Position numbers and translations under genes: made by a program | Assembly (NCBI GenBank): GCA_905221605.1 | Contig: CAJNDS010002179.1 | Span: 204,001-268,000 of the forward strand | Length of the DNA: 64,000 bases | From: Symbiodinium natans | Lineage: Eukaryota; Sar; Dinophyceae; Suessiales; Symbiodiniaceae | Reading direction: 5' to 3' | Part shown: piece by piece, positions 45,150-55,956 of the stretch | Layout: each line of letters begins with the position of its first letter | Position numbering within the stretch: position 1 is the stretch's first letter | The notes under the pieces: model-generated | Told to the model about the DNA's origin: nothing | What the model saw: only the letters and a program-made list of their open reading frames with translations | Databases searched by the model: none

Positions 45150-47455
45150 TCAAACGCCAGAAGCTTGCTGTCCTGAACCCTCATCACTCCCTTTCGGCTC
45201 TTTCTCTTTCTCAGTCTCTTCCTCTGACTCGGAGTCTGGTGCATCATCTTTCTGCCAGCTGCTAAAGGAAGGTCGACTGGGCTTCACGGGGGATCGAAGG
45301 CCACGGGCGGCCAGGATCAACTTGTGGTCAGGGTGCTTGTAGTTCTTCGACTTTGCTTTCCCCTTCGCTGTTGCTTTCCCCTTCGCTTTTGCTTTCCCCT
45401 TCGCCGTTGCTTTCCCCTTCGCTTTTGCTTTTGCCAGTCCTTTGCTGGTTGCCTTTGCAGGGGAAATTGTCTCATCGCTGCTGCTGCCACAGTTGCCGGC
45501 GCTTTCTTCTGGCAGAGGGCCCTTTGTCAGCTCCTGCTTTTCGAAACAGTCAGTCATGAAGCACAAAACCGAGAAACTTTGAAGTGGCACATGCACAGCA
45601 AATCCTCTTCTACCCCCACCCACCCCCCCCCCCCCCCCCCAACTCCAACGACTGGCCTTGCTAGCTGCTTCGGCTTCGGAGTCGCTGCCTGCAGCCGAGC
45701 TTGGGGGTGTGGCCACCCTTTGGGACTGCGGATCGTCATCCTCTTCTGCCTCAGACGCACTGCCTGCAGCAGAGCCTTGGGGTGTAGGAACCTTCGAGGA
45801 AGGTGGACCCTCATTTTGCGGTGCTTCGTTTTCGGAGTCACTGCCTGCAACAGAACTTGGGGGTGTGGGAACCTGTGGTGACTGCCGCTCCTCGTGCTGG
45901 GGTGCTTCCGCTTCGACGTCACTGCCTGCAGCAGAACTAGGGGGCGTGGGAACGTTTGGGGGCTCCAGCTCCTCATCCTGTGGTGCCTCGGCTTCAGAGT
46001 CACTACCGGCAACAGAACTTGGGGGTGTGGGCACCTTTGGTGACTGCAGATCCTCATCCTCTGGGGCCTCTTCTTCGGTGTCACCACCGGCAACGGAACT
46101 TGGGGGTGTGGGAACCTTTGGCGACTGCGGATCCTCATCCTCTGGTGCCTCGGCTTCAGAAGCACTACCGGCAACGGAACTTGGGGGTGTGGGCACCTTT
46201 GGCGACTGCGGATCCTCATCCTTTGGTGCCTCGGCTTCAGAGTCACTACCGGCAACGGAACTTGGGGGCGTGGGAACCTTGGGTGATTCCAGATCCTCAT
46301 CCTCTGGTGCCTCGGCTTCGGCGTCACTGCCTGCAACGGAACTTGGGGGTGTGGGCACCGTTGGTGACTGCAGATCCTCATCCTGCGGTGCCTCGGCTTC
46401 GGCGTCACTACCGGCAACGGAACTTGGGGGTGTGGGAACTGTTGGTGACTGCAGATCCTCATCCTGCGGCGCCTCGGCTTCGTTGTCACTACCGGCAACG
46501 GAACTTGGGGGTGTGGGAACCTTTGGTGATTCCGGATCCTCATCCTGCGGCGCCTCGGCTTCGTTGTCACTACCGGCAACGGAACTTGGGGGTGTGGGAA
46601 CCTTTGGTGATTCCGGATCCTCATCCTGCGGTGCCTCGGCTTCAGAGTCACTACCGGCAACGGAACTTGGGGGCGTGGGAACCCTTGGTGATTCCAGATC
46701 CTCATCCTGCTGCGCCTGGGCTTCGTTGTCACTACCGGCAACAGAACTTGGGGGTGTGGGCACCTTTGGTGACTGCAGATCCTCATCCTCTGGGGCCTCT
46801 TCTTCGGTGTCACCACCGGCAACGGAACTTGGGGGTGTGGGCACCTTGGGCGACTGTGGATCCTCATCCGGCGGTGCCTCAGCTTCGGAGTCGTTGCCTG
46901 CAACGGAACTTGGGGGCGTGGGAACTTTTGGCGACTGCGGATCCTCATCCTGTGGTGCCTCGGCTTCGGCGTCACTGCCTGCAACGGAACTTGGGGGTGT
47001 GCGAGCCTTGGGGGACTGCAGGCCCTCATCCTCTGTTGCTTCAGCTTCTGAGTTGCTGCTGGCTGCAGAAGCCGGGGGAGGAACCTCATCCTCATCCTCT
47101 TCGCCCTGGTTGCCAGTGCCCTCCCCTGGGCGCTCGGCAAGAAGCTCATTGCTTGCAGTAACCCTGCTGTTCTTTTGCATGCGCCTGAGCTTTGCCTCCC
47201 TGTCCCCATTCTCGCACGCCTGCTGCCGCTTTGGTTTACCCTTCATGACCAAAGTGTCCTCCTCTACCTCAAAAAAAAATTCACACACGCACGCACAAAC
47301 AACGAGACCCTTAAGCATCCTTAAGCAAACAGGATTGTGGCCTCCGGGACTTCTTCATCGTCCGTCTTTTCTTCTTCCTCTTCTCCTTCTTCTTGACTTC
47401 CTTCTTGGCCACGCTCTTCTGGCGCAGCCCCGCAAGCACTCCTTTGCAAAGGCAA
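45150..47455 (-). CDS. Acidic protein with seventeen 27-residue repeats and Lys/Ala/Gly-rich tail
   Basis: Exons: about 47327-47455 (EEGEEEEEKTDDEEVPEA, GC donor at TTT|GC), 45657-47267 (long repeat exon, acceptor TTTGAG|G) and 45150-45533 (acceptor AAGCAG|G, stop TGA). Introns are 59 bp (47268-47326) and 123 bp (45534-45656), both GC-AG and phase 0. The repeat exon has seventeen units, consensus DEDPQSPKVPTPPSSVAG followed by SDSEAEAPQ. The 81-bp DNA period is clearly visible. Each unit offers proline-directed (SP, TP) and acidic (SDSE) phosphorylation motifs. The tail has alternating KAKGKATAKGKA runs and ends SESEEETEKEKEPKGSDEG. Probably intrinsically disordered and nuclear; no family recognised. 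The opposite-strand frame of 605 codons over the same DNA is a by-product of the codon-multiple repeat. Confidence 0.7.
45700..47045 (-). repeat. 81-bp coding minisatellite (17 units)
   Basis: ACTTGGGGGTGTGGG recurs every 81 bp on the plus strand. The period is a multiple of three, so the minus-strand protein gains or loses whole 27-residue units and all three antisense frames stay open. Confidence 0.9.
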
Positions 47456-48004
47456 AGCCGGTAAGAACCCCATAGGACCTATATACGATTACTGATGTTT
47501 CACACAGTCATAGGTTTAAGGAGACAGAGCTTGCTAAAGATGATTTGTCGGGACGCCCTAAATCTCGGAGATATCAGGGACTAGTGCTGCTGCAGAAACT
47601 GGGGGCACAGATTTTTCGGGATTCAGAAAGGGGCAGGAAGACCATGTATACAGTGTCCACTTAATTAGGACTAATCTATAGAAACCCACATGAGCTCCAT
47701 GATCGCGTGCATGAACCCTACGCGACGAAACGCGTCAACACTGACATCCAGTGGCCAGCGTGCGCAAGAACGCGCGTGCCTAGGATCGCTCACGGTAGGA
47801 AGATGTAGGAAGCATGCATGCGTATGAGCGTGTACACAATTTATGCCCAAAGCACAACAAGCGAGCGCGCGGCAGAGAACGAGCATGACCGTGTGCCTAT
47901 TTGGGGTTCATTAGAAAAGTAAGCTATTGGAGTAGTGCAGAAAGGCAAAGATGAGTAACTACGCAAGTATGTACAGGGGTACCTGGCTACTTTTATTGGG
48001 TCGT

Positions 48005-48245
48005 TTCAAGCACCAGCTGCCAGCAATGTCTCTCCCACGCACAAACCCCATCAATCGTCACGCTTCCCATTTCTTGCAGGATTGCGTCGCCAAGCAGTGC
48101 ATGTTTGTTTTGTGGCTTCGACATCTTCTCTTGACATGTTATACTGCCATCCTGTCTCTCAAAAACGTCGTCGTTCGTAAGTCCCGTAACCGAACAGATT
48201 GCCCCAAGCATGCGTGTAGAAACGTCCTGCAGCGACCCACGCGAT
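48005..48245 (-). CDS. Candidate exon, unrecognised
   Basis: Open minus-strand segment with balanced composition (RMLGAICSVTGLTNDDVF, QEKMSKPQNKHALLGDA). It lies between the acidic repeat gene and the 49.3-kb exons, on the same strand. No family recognised; borders not resolved. Confidence 0.3.
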
Positions 48246-48527
48246 ATACCCGGAAAGATGTTAGCAAGATCATACAGTTCTTCAACATCCTCGTGTGCTC
48301 ATCCTGCAGATTACAGCGACTAGCTCAAGCGCAAGCTTGTCTTTTACTTTCCATAAGGTAACAGGATGCATAATCGGCCGCGTTGAAGAACTGCAGGAGC
48401 ACACGTCACGTACAGTCGTAGAGCTCACACCCACGTTGGAATCATCCCAAGAACTTTGTCCCCAGATGTCCTGGATTCCTGAACCCCAGAGTACCCTTCT
48501 ACAAGGGCTTTTGCAAAGGCCATCTAG

Positions 48528-48628
48528 ATTCGGGAGTAGCCTAGGAATACAAGGGTACCCTTTTGGTTTTAAGGGGATTAGAAGGGAACCCCAACCCTAA
48601 AAGAAGGACAAAAGCCCTACGGCCTACA
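48528..48628. mobile_element. Family J element, the one clear MITE in the central island
   Basis: GGGTACCCTTTTGGTTTTAA and GAAGGGAACCCCAACCCTAA match the RPL22 intron copy, tying the telomere-free centre to the same genome as the flanks. Confidence 0.5.
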
Positions 48629-49339
48629 TCCCATTTACCTCCTTAGGAATACGAATTGTTTGTTTTGTTGCCAAAGTCAACATGCAGAAACACAAACTGC
48701 GGATACTTCAAACGCCCTGCAACCTCACCCCAAAGAGGCCATCTAAAATAAGCGAAACGGCTCATTTCTAAGGTCCGTGCACAAACCAGACATACAGAAG
48801 CCTACACCTAGCAGCTGCCGGCAAGCCAAACCTCATAACCCAGAACCGATAAAAGCATCTTGAACATTTTCGACCCCAAATCACACAATTTTCCTTCAAC
48901 GACCTTTGCTGCAAGCAAGAGTCATGGAAACTGGAGGCATGTCACCGGGTTCATCTTCGAGAATCACTTGTGTCTCCAGCGTTGCTGGATCCACAGGCTC
49001 GGTCCTGGTCATGGGTGCTGCAGGGTTAAAGCAGGGACCACATAGCTAGCTCGAGAGCAAGGTCAAACTGATGATCAGTCCTTGAGGGTGGAATCTTCCT
49101 CTTACGTGTAATCGCTTTGCCGCATCGAACCAAAACTTCGTGAATTCGCTTTGCCTCGAATAGCGACACATGTTTCTAGCAGCCTGTCTCAAACAATCTT
49201 ACTTGACCACTGAGCAATGCTGCACCAGGCTCCTCATCAGTAACCCATGACTCAAGCGGTTCATCTCTCGGACCTCAAGCTTGCCAGATCTGTCATTTTC
49301 AGATCAAGCTACACACGTTGGCATAGACAAGCCTTATGC

Positions 49340-49720
49340 ACTCCACAGGTACCAAGGCTCTGACTCAACTTGTGTTTATAGTTTAGCAGCGATATCATAA
49401 TGCGAATCTTTCGCTCACGGCACAATCTGCCTGTGCGATTGTAGCTCTCCAAAGCCTCATAAAGCCAGCGATTCGGCTTCGCCCGCACATCACCACCCGA
49501 GCACAACGTCCCACGCTTCTTTAAATCTGCCACATCGGGCAAATGATTCTCCAACGCAATCAGCAGCTTCCTCAGCTAGTTGTGGACGTAAACTTTAGTG
49601 TGACCGGGCTGCAAGCACACCTAGCTAACCCATTTGAGCTGAGATGCCTGGCATTCTTGCCGAGCTTTTTGCGATGATAGATGTAGTCACGCTCAGTGCA
49701 TATCGGCGCCGACATTGCTC
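49340..49720 (-). CDS. Exons of an unrecognised protein (upstream of the acidic repeat protein)
   Basis: Two coherent minus-strand pieces: about 49625-49720 (ERDYIYHRKKLGKNARHL) and about 49340-49577 (LLIALENHLPDVADLKK, AKPNRWLYEALESYNRTG, KIRIMISLLNYKHKLSQ). Charged and hydrophobic residues are well mixed, unlike a chance frame. They may belong to the 5' part of the acidic repeat gene or to a separate gene. The splice sites and first codon are not determined. Confidence 0.4.
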
Positions 49721-50539
49721 TCAACGAGCAAGCAGAGCTTACTTGTAAACACAGACACGTTGCCAGAACACTTTTGCCACTATACAGCATTCAGTCACGC
49801 CCTATAGCTCTAGCACACATCGATCTACATCGTTGCCTGAATAACACACTGCTTGCCCAAATGCCCTGGCGGAGGCCGAGCAGATCAGCAACGACATCGC
49901 TATCATCATCCTGGGTTTAGTGGTCCTAGTCGTAGAACTGGTCCGGCCTAAGTACCATCAGTTAAGAGGCACTATCCCTCAAATGCCCTTTATTAACATG
50001 TACTTTACACCAGGCTGAGCAATGTGTCAGCTATTAAAGGCCACTTTGTGGCACCAATCCGACAAAAAAAGTGGGATGATGAACAAAGTTGTTTACAGAC
50101 ACTTTGTGTAGCTAAAGCTACGTAAACCGAATCTGCGCGATTGCCACACTATTAAGAAGCAGTCGGGGGGTCCAGGTAGGGTTTAGGGTTTAGGGTTTAG
50201 GGTTTAGGGTTTAGGGTTTAGGGTTGGAGGGTTTACAGGGCATACCTTGGGGACAAAATGGACCCTCAAATTGGGGTTTAGGGTTTAAGGTTCAGGGGTC
50301 ATGTCATATACCCTATACTACGACAGCCTGAGGCTTGGCAGGGCTTAGGTTTGGGGACGTTTCGGGTTTAGGGGTGTTTTCGGGGCTTAGTGTTGTGCTT
50401 CTGATTTGGGCTGTTTCGGGCTTCGGGTTGTTTAGGGGCCTCCGACAGGTTGATGGGGCTTTGGCTTAGCACCATTGATCCCGAATGGGCCCAAATGGTC
50501 AACTGCTCGTAGGTTTAGATTGTGTGGCCCAACTTCGTG

Positions 50540-50850
50540 GCCAAGGACCACATTTCCTTTCCAAGAGCCAAACTTCGCAGCCAAGGGTCACAAAGGGTCA
50601 AGGCTTCGCAGCCCAGGGGTCCAAATTTCGGGGGCAAGGTGACAAATTGGAGTGGCCAAGGGTCCAAAACCTCGCGGCCAAGTAAACCCTAAACCCTAAA
50701 CCCTAAACCCTAAACCCTAAACCCTAAACCCTCAAGGGTCCAAAAACTCACTGCCAAGGGCCAAGGGTCCGAAATTTCGCGGGCAAGGGCCAAGGGCCCA
50801 AATTTCGTGGGTCCGAAATTCTCGCGGGCAAGGGTGCAAAATTTCGCGGC
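50540..50850. repeat. About 22-bp minisatellite interrupted by a telomeric array
   Basis: Degenerate unit AAATTTCGCGGCCAAGGGTCC in about ten copies. The (CCCTAAA)n tract at 50683-50732 splits it between AAGTAAACCC and CCTCAAGGGTCC. Confidence 0.75.
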
Positions 50851-50863
50851 CAAGGGTGGTGCA

Positions 50864-50967
50864 TGGTACTTCTTAACCAATTGTAACTGTATTTGTAATC
50901 AGATTAGGGCACTTATGGGGATTGTAAGTAGGTTATAAGTACAGTTATAGTTGGTTAATAAGTACCC
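50864..50967. mobile_element. Family B MITE, complete
   Basis: TGGTACTTCTTAACCAATTG left arm and its complement ending GGTTAATAAGTACCC. Probable 4-bp target duplication TGCA at 50860-50863 and 50968-50971. Diverged copies at 21205-21300 and 17790-17838 (partial). Confidence 0.75.
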
Positions 50968-51770
50968 TGCACCTTTTTGCATCCAGGTCTCACGCCGGGC
51001 ATCACCAGATTTACTGAAGAGGCAGTACCCTGAACCTTCAAACCCTAAACCCTAAATTTTAAACCCTAAACCCTAAACCCGACACTCAACAGCCCCGAAA
51101 CCCTGCAGGGCGGGGCTCTCAGGGTGCTAAAGGGCGCCTTAGATCTCCATCTCCCGATAGGGTTCAGGGTTCAAGGGCTTCGTTTTCACCCTGCGCAGGG
51201 TGTTCTGAAGGTTTAGGGCTTAGGGCTTAGGGTTTAGGGTATAGTGTATAGGGTTCAGGGGTGTTTAGGGTATATGGAGCTTAGGGCTTAGGGCTTAGGG
51301 TATAGGGCTTAGGGTTTAGGGCTCAAGGTTTAGGGTTTAGGGTATGGACCGCAAAGGCATCCCGGAAGACCCCAAGAAGCTCCGGGCACCGCACTGAGGG
51401 AGAAGCCTAGAGCAACCTCGGCACAAGACTCATGTAAACCTTGAACCCTGAACCCTCAACCCTCAACCCTAAACCCTGAACCCTAAACCCTAAAGCCCCC
51501 TACTATTGTAACCCTAAACCCTGAACCCTAAACCCTTGCACCCTAAACCCTAAACTCGCGTCTTCGGGTCCAAAGTTACCCGGCATAGTTCTTCAACTCA
51601 CCCTATAAAGTGTGGATTCGAGAGTGGAATGAATAAATGAGCAACGCCCCACAACCCAAAGATTTGGGGAGTTTAGGGTTTGGGGTTAAGTTTACGGTTT
51701 CGGGTTACAAGAACCCGAAGCCCCGCAACAGCACTGACTGGACCCCCACGGACCCTCAGCATTTCCATGA

Positions 51771-51955
51771 GGGTAGTTCTCTAAATTCGGGTCCCTTTTT
51801 GGGATCGCCCTAGACCCTAAACCCTAAATAAACCCTAAACCCCAAACCCCAAACCCCAAACCCCAAACCCTAAACCCTAAACCCTAAACCCTAAACCCTA
51901 AACCCTAAACCCTAACCCCCCCCTAGTATTTAGAGAGCTGCCCATGCAAAACAAC
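51771..51955. mobile_element. Family F MITE filled with a CCCTAAA/CCCCAAA array
   Basis: Left end GGGTAGTTCTCTAAAT and right end ATTTAGAGAGCTGCCC are complementary. About 100 bp of CCCTAAA/CCCCAAA units (51812-51920) fill the centre. Related left ends at 22395 and 28983 (GGGCAGTTCTCTAAG). Confidence 0.7.
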
Positions 51956-52384
51956 CGACCCGCTAGTCAGAAATGCCATGCTGAGGGCCCGTGCCGGCAT
52001 GCAACCTCAGTTCGACAAGGGTTTAGGGTTTAGGGTTTAGGGTTTGGGGTTTAGGGTTTAGGGTTTAGGGTTTGGGGTTTAGGGTTTAGGGTTTGGGGTT
52101 TGGGGTTTAGGGTTTAGGTTTAGGGTTTGGGGTTTAGGGTTTAGGGTTTTGGGTTTAAGGTTTAGGGGCAACACAAGCATGCCGGGCCTGATGGGCTCTC
52201 TTATGGATTTTAATAATAACAATGGTAAGAATACTATAACATAATGTAATATATTTCATATAATATCTAATAATGATCACTACTAAGCAAAATGAAAAGA
52301 AAAATAAACAATAAGTCACAACTCATACAATACAATCTCATAATAAATACATATAAATACTACTAAGCAGAAATGAGGACAACA

Positions 52385-52615
52385 CATTAACAATAAATCT
52401 AAAGAGTCGGCTTGCAACGCGGGCTTCTGGCGGGTAATGTCAGGGGTTACATTAAAGCCCAACAAGGTCGTTTTGTCCAAAGACTCTATAGACTCTAGAC
52501 GGGCCAAGCCGCTGAGGGTGTTTCGTGGCGAGAAAGCCTCCTTGACGCCGGTAACGCCCTGGTCAGGCGATGTCTTCTCGTGCAGACACCACTGACGAAA
52601 ACCCTGCATGATGTC
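52385..52615 (-). CDS. Candidate exon with possible start codon
   Basis: Minus-strand segment of about 77 codons: MQGFRQWCLHEKTSPDQG, VKEAFSPRNTLSGLARL, ESIESLDKTTLLGFNVTP, DITRQKPALQADSLDLLL. Low-complexity AT-rich DNA follows. Unrecognised. Confidence 0.35.
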
Positions 52616-54059
52616 TTTTCTACCCTAAATCCCTTTTTGCCACTGGACTGAAGGCAAGCCAGATTCCCCTTCTGCATCCGGGCTTGGGAAGTCGGCCGGG
52701 GAAAGTCGTACTTCTCCCAAGACGTTTCCCCTGAACCCTAAACCCCAATCCCTAGCCCTAAACCCTAAGCCCTAAGCCCTAAACCCTCCCCAAACAAACA
52801 GGCGATGCCACACAATAGTTCACAATAGAGATGGCGTTGAGGGCCCAGCTCCAAGCCCCGCCTCGAAGAGAAAGGAGAAAAACACACCGCTGATCAGGGA
52901 GACCTTGGCCAGTTGTGCATGGTGAGCACTTATAGGGTTTAGGGTTTAGGGTTTGGGGTTGGGGTTTGGGGTTTGGGGTTTGGGGTCTGGGGTCTGGGGT
53001 CTGGGGTCTGGGGTTTGGGGTTTGGGGTTTGGGGTTCAGAGTAGTCTCCAAAACGCTCCCTAAGCTTCCCCAAGGTTCCCTAGGTACCTACCCTTCATGA
53101 ACTCCCCTCCCTTATTAAGAACCCTATAAGCTCTGGGCGAAGGCGCGCGTGCACTGAAAAGTATACGTAGAGAGCCTTAAGTTTATAGGCGTTTCCCAAG
53201 CCTTAAACTCCTGAACCCCCTTCAGTGAGTCTCCGAACTCGGGCGCCGGCGCTTCCCTGAAAAACAACCAAGACCTGACCGTCCTTGGCGTGCTGGCGTT
53301 GCGAAGGTCAGCGGTTGATGTGAATTGTGGGCCCATTTGACGAGGATGAGGTACAAACATCCAGCCCCCCCCCCCCCCCCCCGGAACAAAAAAAAACAAA
53401 AAAGAAAACTAAGCGGGCTCAGGTTGTATCGGCCCACAAGACAGACCAGCACGCCAAGTGCATCGTTTCAGGCTCTGACGAGAAGTGTGGCATTGTCCCC
53501 CAGGGCCTTCACGCTCAGCAGGATCTTTGCCGCCCTGGGCTGTTTAGGGTCGGGTTTAGGGTTTAGGGTTTTGTGCTTCGAGTTTTGGGATCCCTAAATA
53601 TTGAACCCCTACAAACCCTCCAATTCGCGATCAACTTTACAGTCGCAAGCCCCACTCTGAGACCCGCACTCCACAGCAATGAAGACCTCGAGGCTTGGGG
53701 TGGAATAGGCTAAACCCTCGTTAGGGTTTAGGGCTTGGGGCCCAAATAGAGCTGGTATTTGTCAAAATTTAAACGAAGAACATCGTATGTAGTAAATCAC
53801 AAACGGTAAGCAGCAGTCGCCAATAGAAGAAGGTACTGGCAAATCGCGAAATGAATGGCAAGAAGCCGTCGTAGTCACCAGATGAACAATAGTCCTGCGT
53901 AGGGAGTGGTCATAGTCATCGTAAGAGTCACATGCGGCGACATAGTTGGTAGTAGTTTGTGGTTTCATACCTGGAGCTGGGGCCACGCCGCACTTTTGCG
54001 GCCCAGTGGCAGCTTACCCGCCCCGCTTAAACCCCAAAGCCCCCCCCCCTCCCTAAACC

Positions 54060-54395
54060 AAGGCTTGAGGACCCGGCAAGGACCAAAGCAATCTCGAAGC
54101 CCCTCCCCAGCCACGTTCGCCGCCTGCAGTGTCACTTTGCGCAAGACTTCCTGGCACCTCATACTGACGCAGACTACTCCCACAGGGTGTTGCGACCTCT
54201 CCGTGAGATTGGGCCCTTACAAGTTTCAGCAAGACTTTCTTCCAAGCTACACCAGGGTACACAACATTGAACAGCACAATTTCTTGGCCCAATTCGCGAA
54301 TCAAATCCACAAATTGGTCCATAAATTGAAGCTGCCAAGGGCAACTTCGACGGGGCGAGCGCAAGACGATCAATCTCTTGGGGGCCAAAGGACGA
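54060..54395 (-). CDS. Candidate exons, unrecognised
   Basis: Minus strand: about 54200-54390 reads WQLQFMDQFVDLIRELG, then QEIVLFNVVYPGVAWKK and VLLKLVRAQSHGE, followed by GAG|GTCGC (GT donor). About 54060-54160 reads QEVLRKVTLQAANVAGEG. The helix-rich composition is convincing as coding, but the family is unknown. Confidence 0.38.
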
Positions 54396-54618
54396 AATAA
54401 ACCGTAAGCCCTAAGCCCTATAAACCCTGAACCCGAAGCCCTTTTACGGGGGCGCTGGCGTTGAACCCGCAGGGTCCAGGCTCTGTGCCAGCTACCGCCA
54501 GTTCCGACGCTAATGCCCTGAAAGCTACAAGAGCTTAAGACCCATCCGAGGGTTTCCCCAAACTAGGAGTTTAGGGTTTTATACCCTAAACCTTAACCCC
54601 TATAAACCCTAAACCCTA

Positions 54619-54642
54619 AAAGGGTGCCACTGGGCTACCAAG
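54619..54642 (+). mobile_element. Family C right end, truncated by telomeric repeat
   Basis: AAAGGGTGCCACTGGGC followed by TACCAAG; everything to the left is CCCTAAA repeat. On the minus strand the flanking island reads DAVEDSFWRSLHTWHLCH, so this could mark another intron. Confidence 0.6.
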
Positions 54643-55360
54643 ACAAAGCATGGCAGAGGTGCCAGGTGTGTAGGCTGCGCCAGAAGGAGTCCTCCACTGC
54701 ATCACCTTCAGCACCGGAGCAGATAGGGCTTAGGGCTTAGGGCTTAGGGTTTAGGGTTTAGGGTTTAGGCTTTAGGGTTTCGGGTGTAGGGGTTTGCCTC
54801 TGACACCCCACAGGGGCTCAGCCATCCAGGGTGTTTTCTGAGGGGCGTCGGGCATGCAACGTCACACAGTCCTAGCTGCCAGCGTCGACCGCTCAAGCTC
54901 ACAGGGTTTAGGGTTTAGGGTTTAGGGCCGTTTAGGGTTTCGAGGAGGCGTTCCAGGCGTTCCAGTGCCCTAGAATTTCAAGCTGTTCAAGCGCAAAAGC
55001 CCAGGAACGACAGGACATCTCGACATGAGCATCTACATTGCAAACCTCCCTCACAAACACCCCCCCCTCATTCCCCCCTGCCCAGACCCAATTTAAGCCC
55101 TAAACCCCAAACCCTAAACCCTAAACCGACTGGCTTGGTGCCAAGCCAGTCTCCGCAATTGGGGTGTCCCCCGACTGTGACCTGAGACTGGAGTGTTGAG
55201 AAGCATCGCCCTCAGCATAGGCTCCTTGAGCTCTTAGGGTTTAGGGTTTAGGGCTCAAACCGGGTTCCATGGATCAGTGGAGAAAAAGGCTTCTGTCCAA
55301 CAGCCTTGGCTCTGCAACCTGCCACACACGCCAGCCAGCACCCTCACATGCCCAAAAAGC

Positions 55361-55448
55361 CCTCTTTACCCCCTTGAATATAAGGAAGACACCTTAAATT
55401 ATATAGGGATCCTTAATGTGAGTTAACGTATATTGAAGGGGTACTGGG
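55361..55448. mobile_element. Family D MITE
   Basis: CCCTCTTTACCCCCTTGAAT left end and ATATTGAAGGGGTACTGGGC right end around TATAGGGATCCTTAA. Confidence 0.62.
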
Positions 55449-55956
55449 CTCCAGGTGCTTTCGCCCAACCTTTCATCAATCGCAAAATGCAGAATCCAAA
55501 GTGCTCTGAATTTGAAGCACGTCAGTGCCACATGCAGCCAGCTGGATGGGACACCACATTGGCCAGCCGCGTGTTGCAGCGGCCCCATACTGACTTCAAC
55601 CAATTTGCAGGCTGTACACAATACTGGTATTTAATCGTCGGAAGAGGAGTCCTGCGCCTCCCTAGGCTATCTCGTTCATGAGCCTCTCACTATGACTGTA
55701 ATTGTGCAAGACTTGCGTCTCTACAGGCGCATGGCACACACTTGTTGCGTGCCGGAGCGCCCGTGTCCAAACTGAATTCCTTGGCTGACTTCTGAACCCC
55801 TCCTACAAGCTTAACTTGTGGGCTCCTTATTGTAGTTTCCAATAAAAACCAAAACGTTAAAGTCCTAAGAAGAAAGCCAGAAGAAAGCCAAGATACAGTG
55901 TCTACTTCGCGATCATAGTTCTTCGGGTGCGTCGCTTGGACCCGAGGCGAGGAGGT

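Larger units (their letters stand above)
50176..54930. repeat. Interstitial telomeric tracts, 50.2-54.9 kb
   Basis: TTTAGGG at 50176-50225, 51210-51345 (TTAGGGC variants), 52018-52170 (mixed with TTTGGGG), 54725-54790 and 54902-54930; CCCTAAA at 50683-50732, 51040-51080, 51435-51555, 51812-51920, 52727-52790, 54407-54440 and 54570-54620; TTTGGGG/TCTGGGG block at 52934-53036. Islands at 53230-53330 and 53424-53540 are open on the plus strand but unassigned. Confidence 0.9.

Noticed and set aside
45658-47475. 605-codon plus-strand frame and 401- and 551-codon overlapping frames
   Set aside because: The 81-bp period is a multiple of three, so all frames stay open. The minus frame has sensible splice sites, acidic composition and flanking exons; the others do not.
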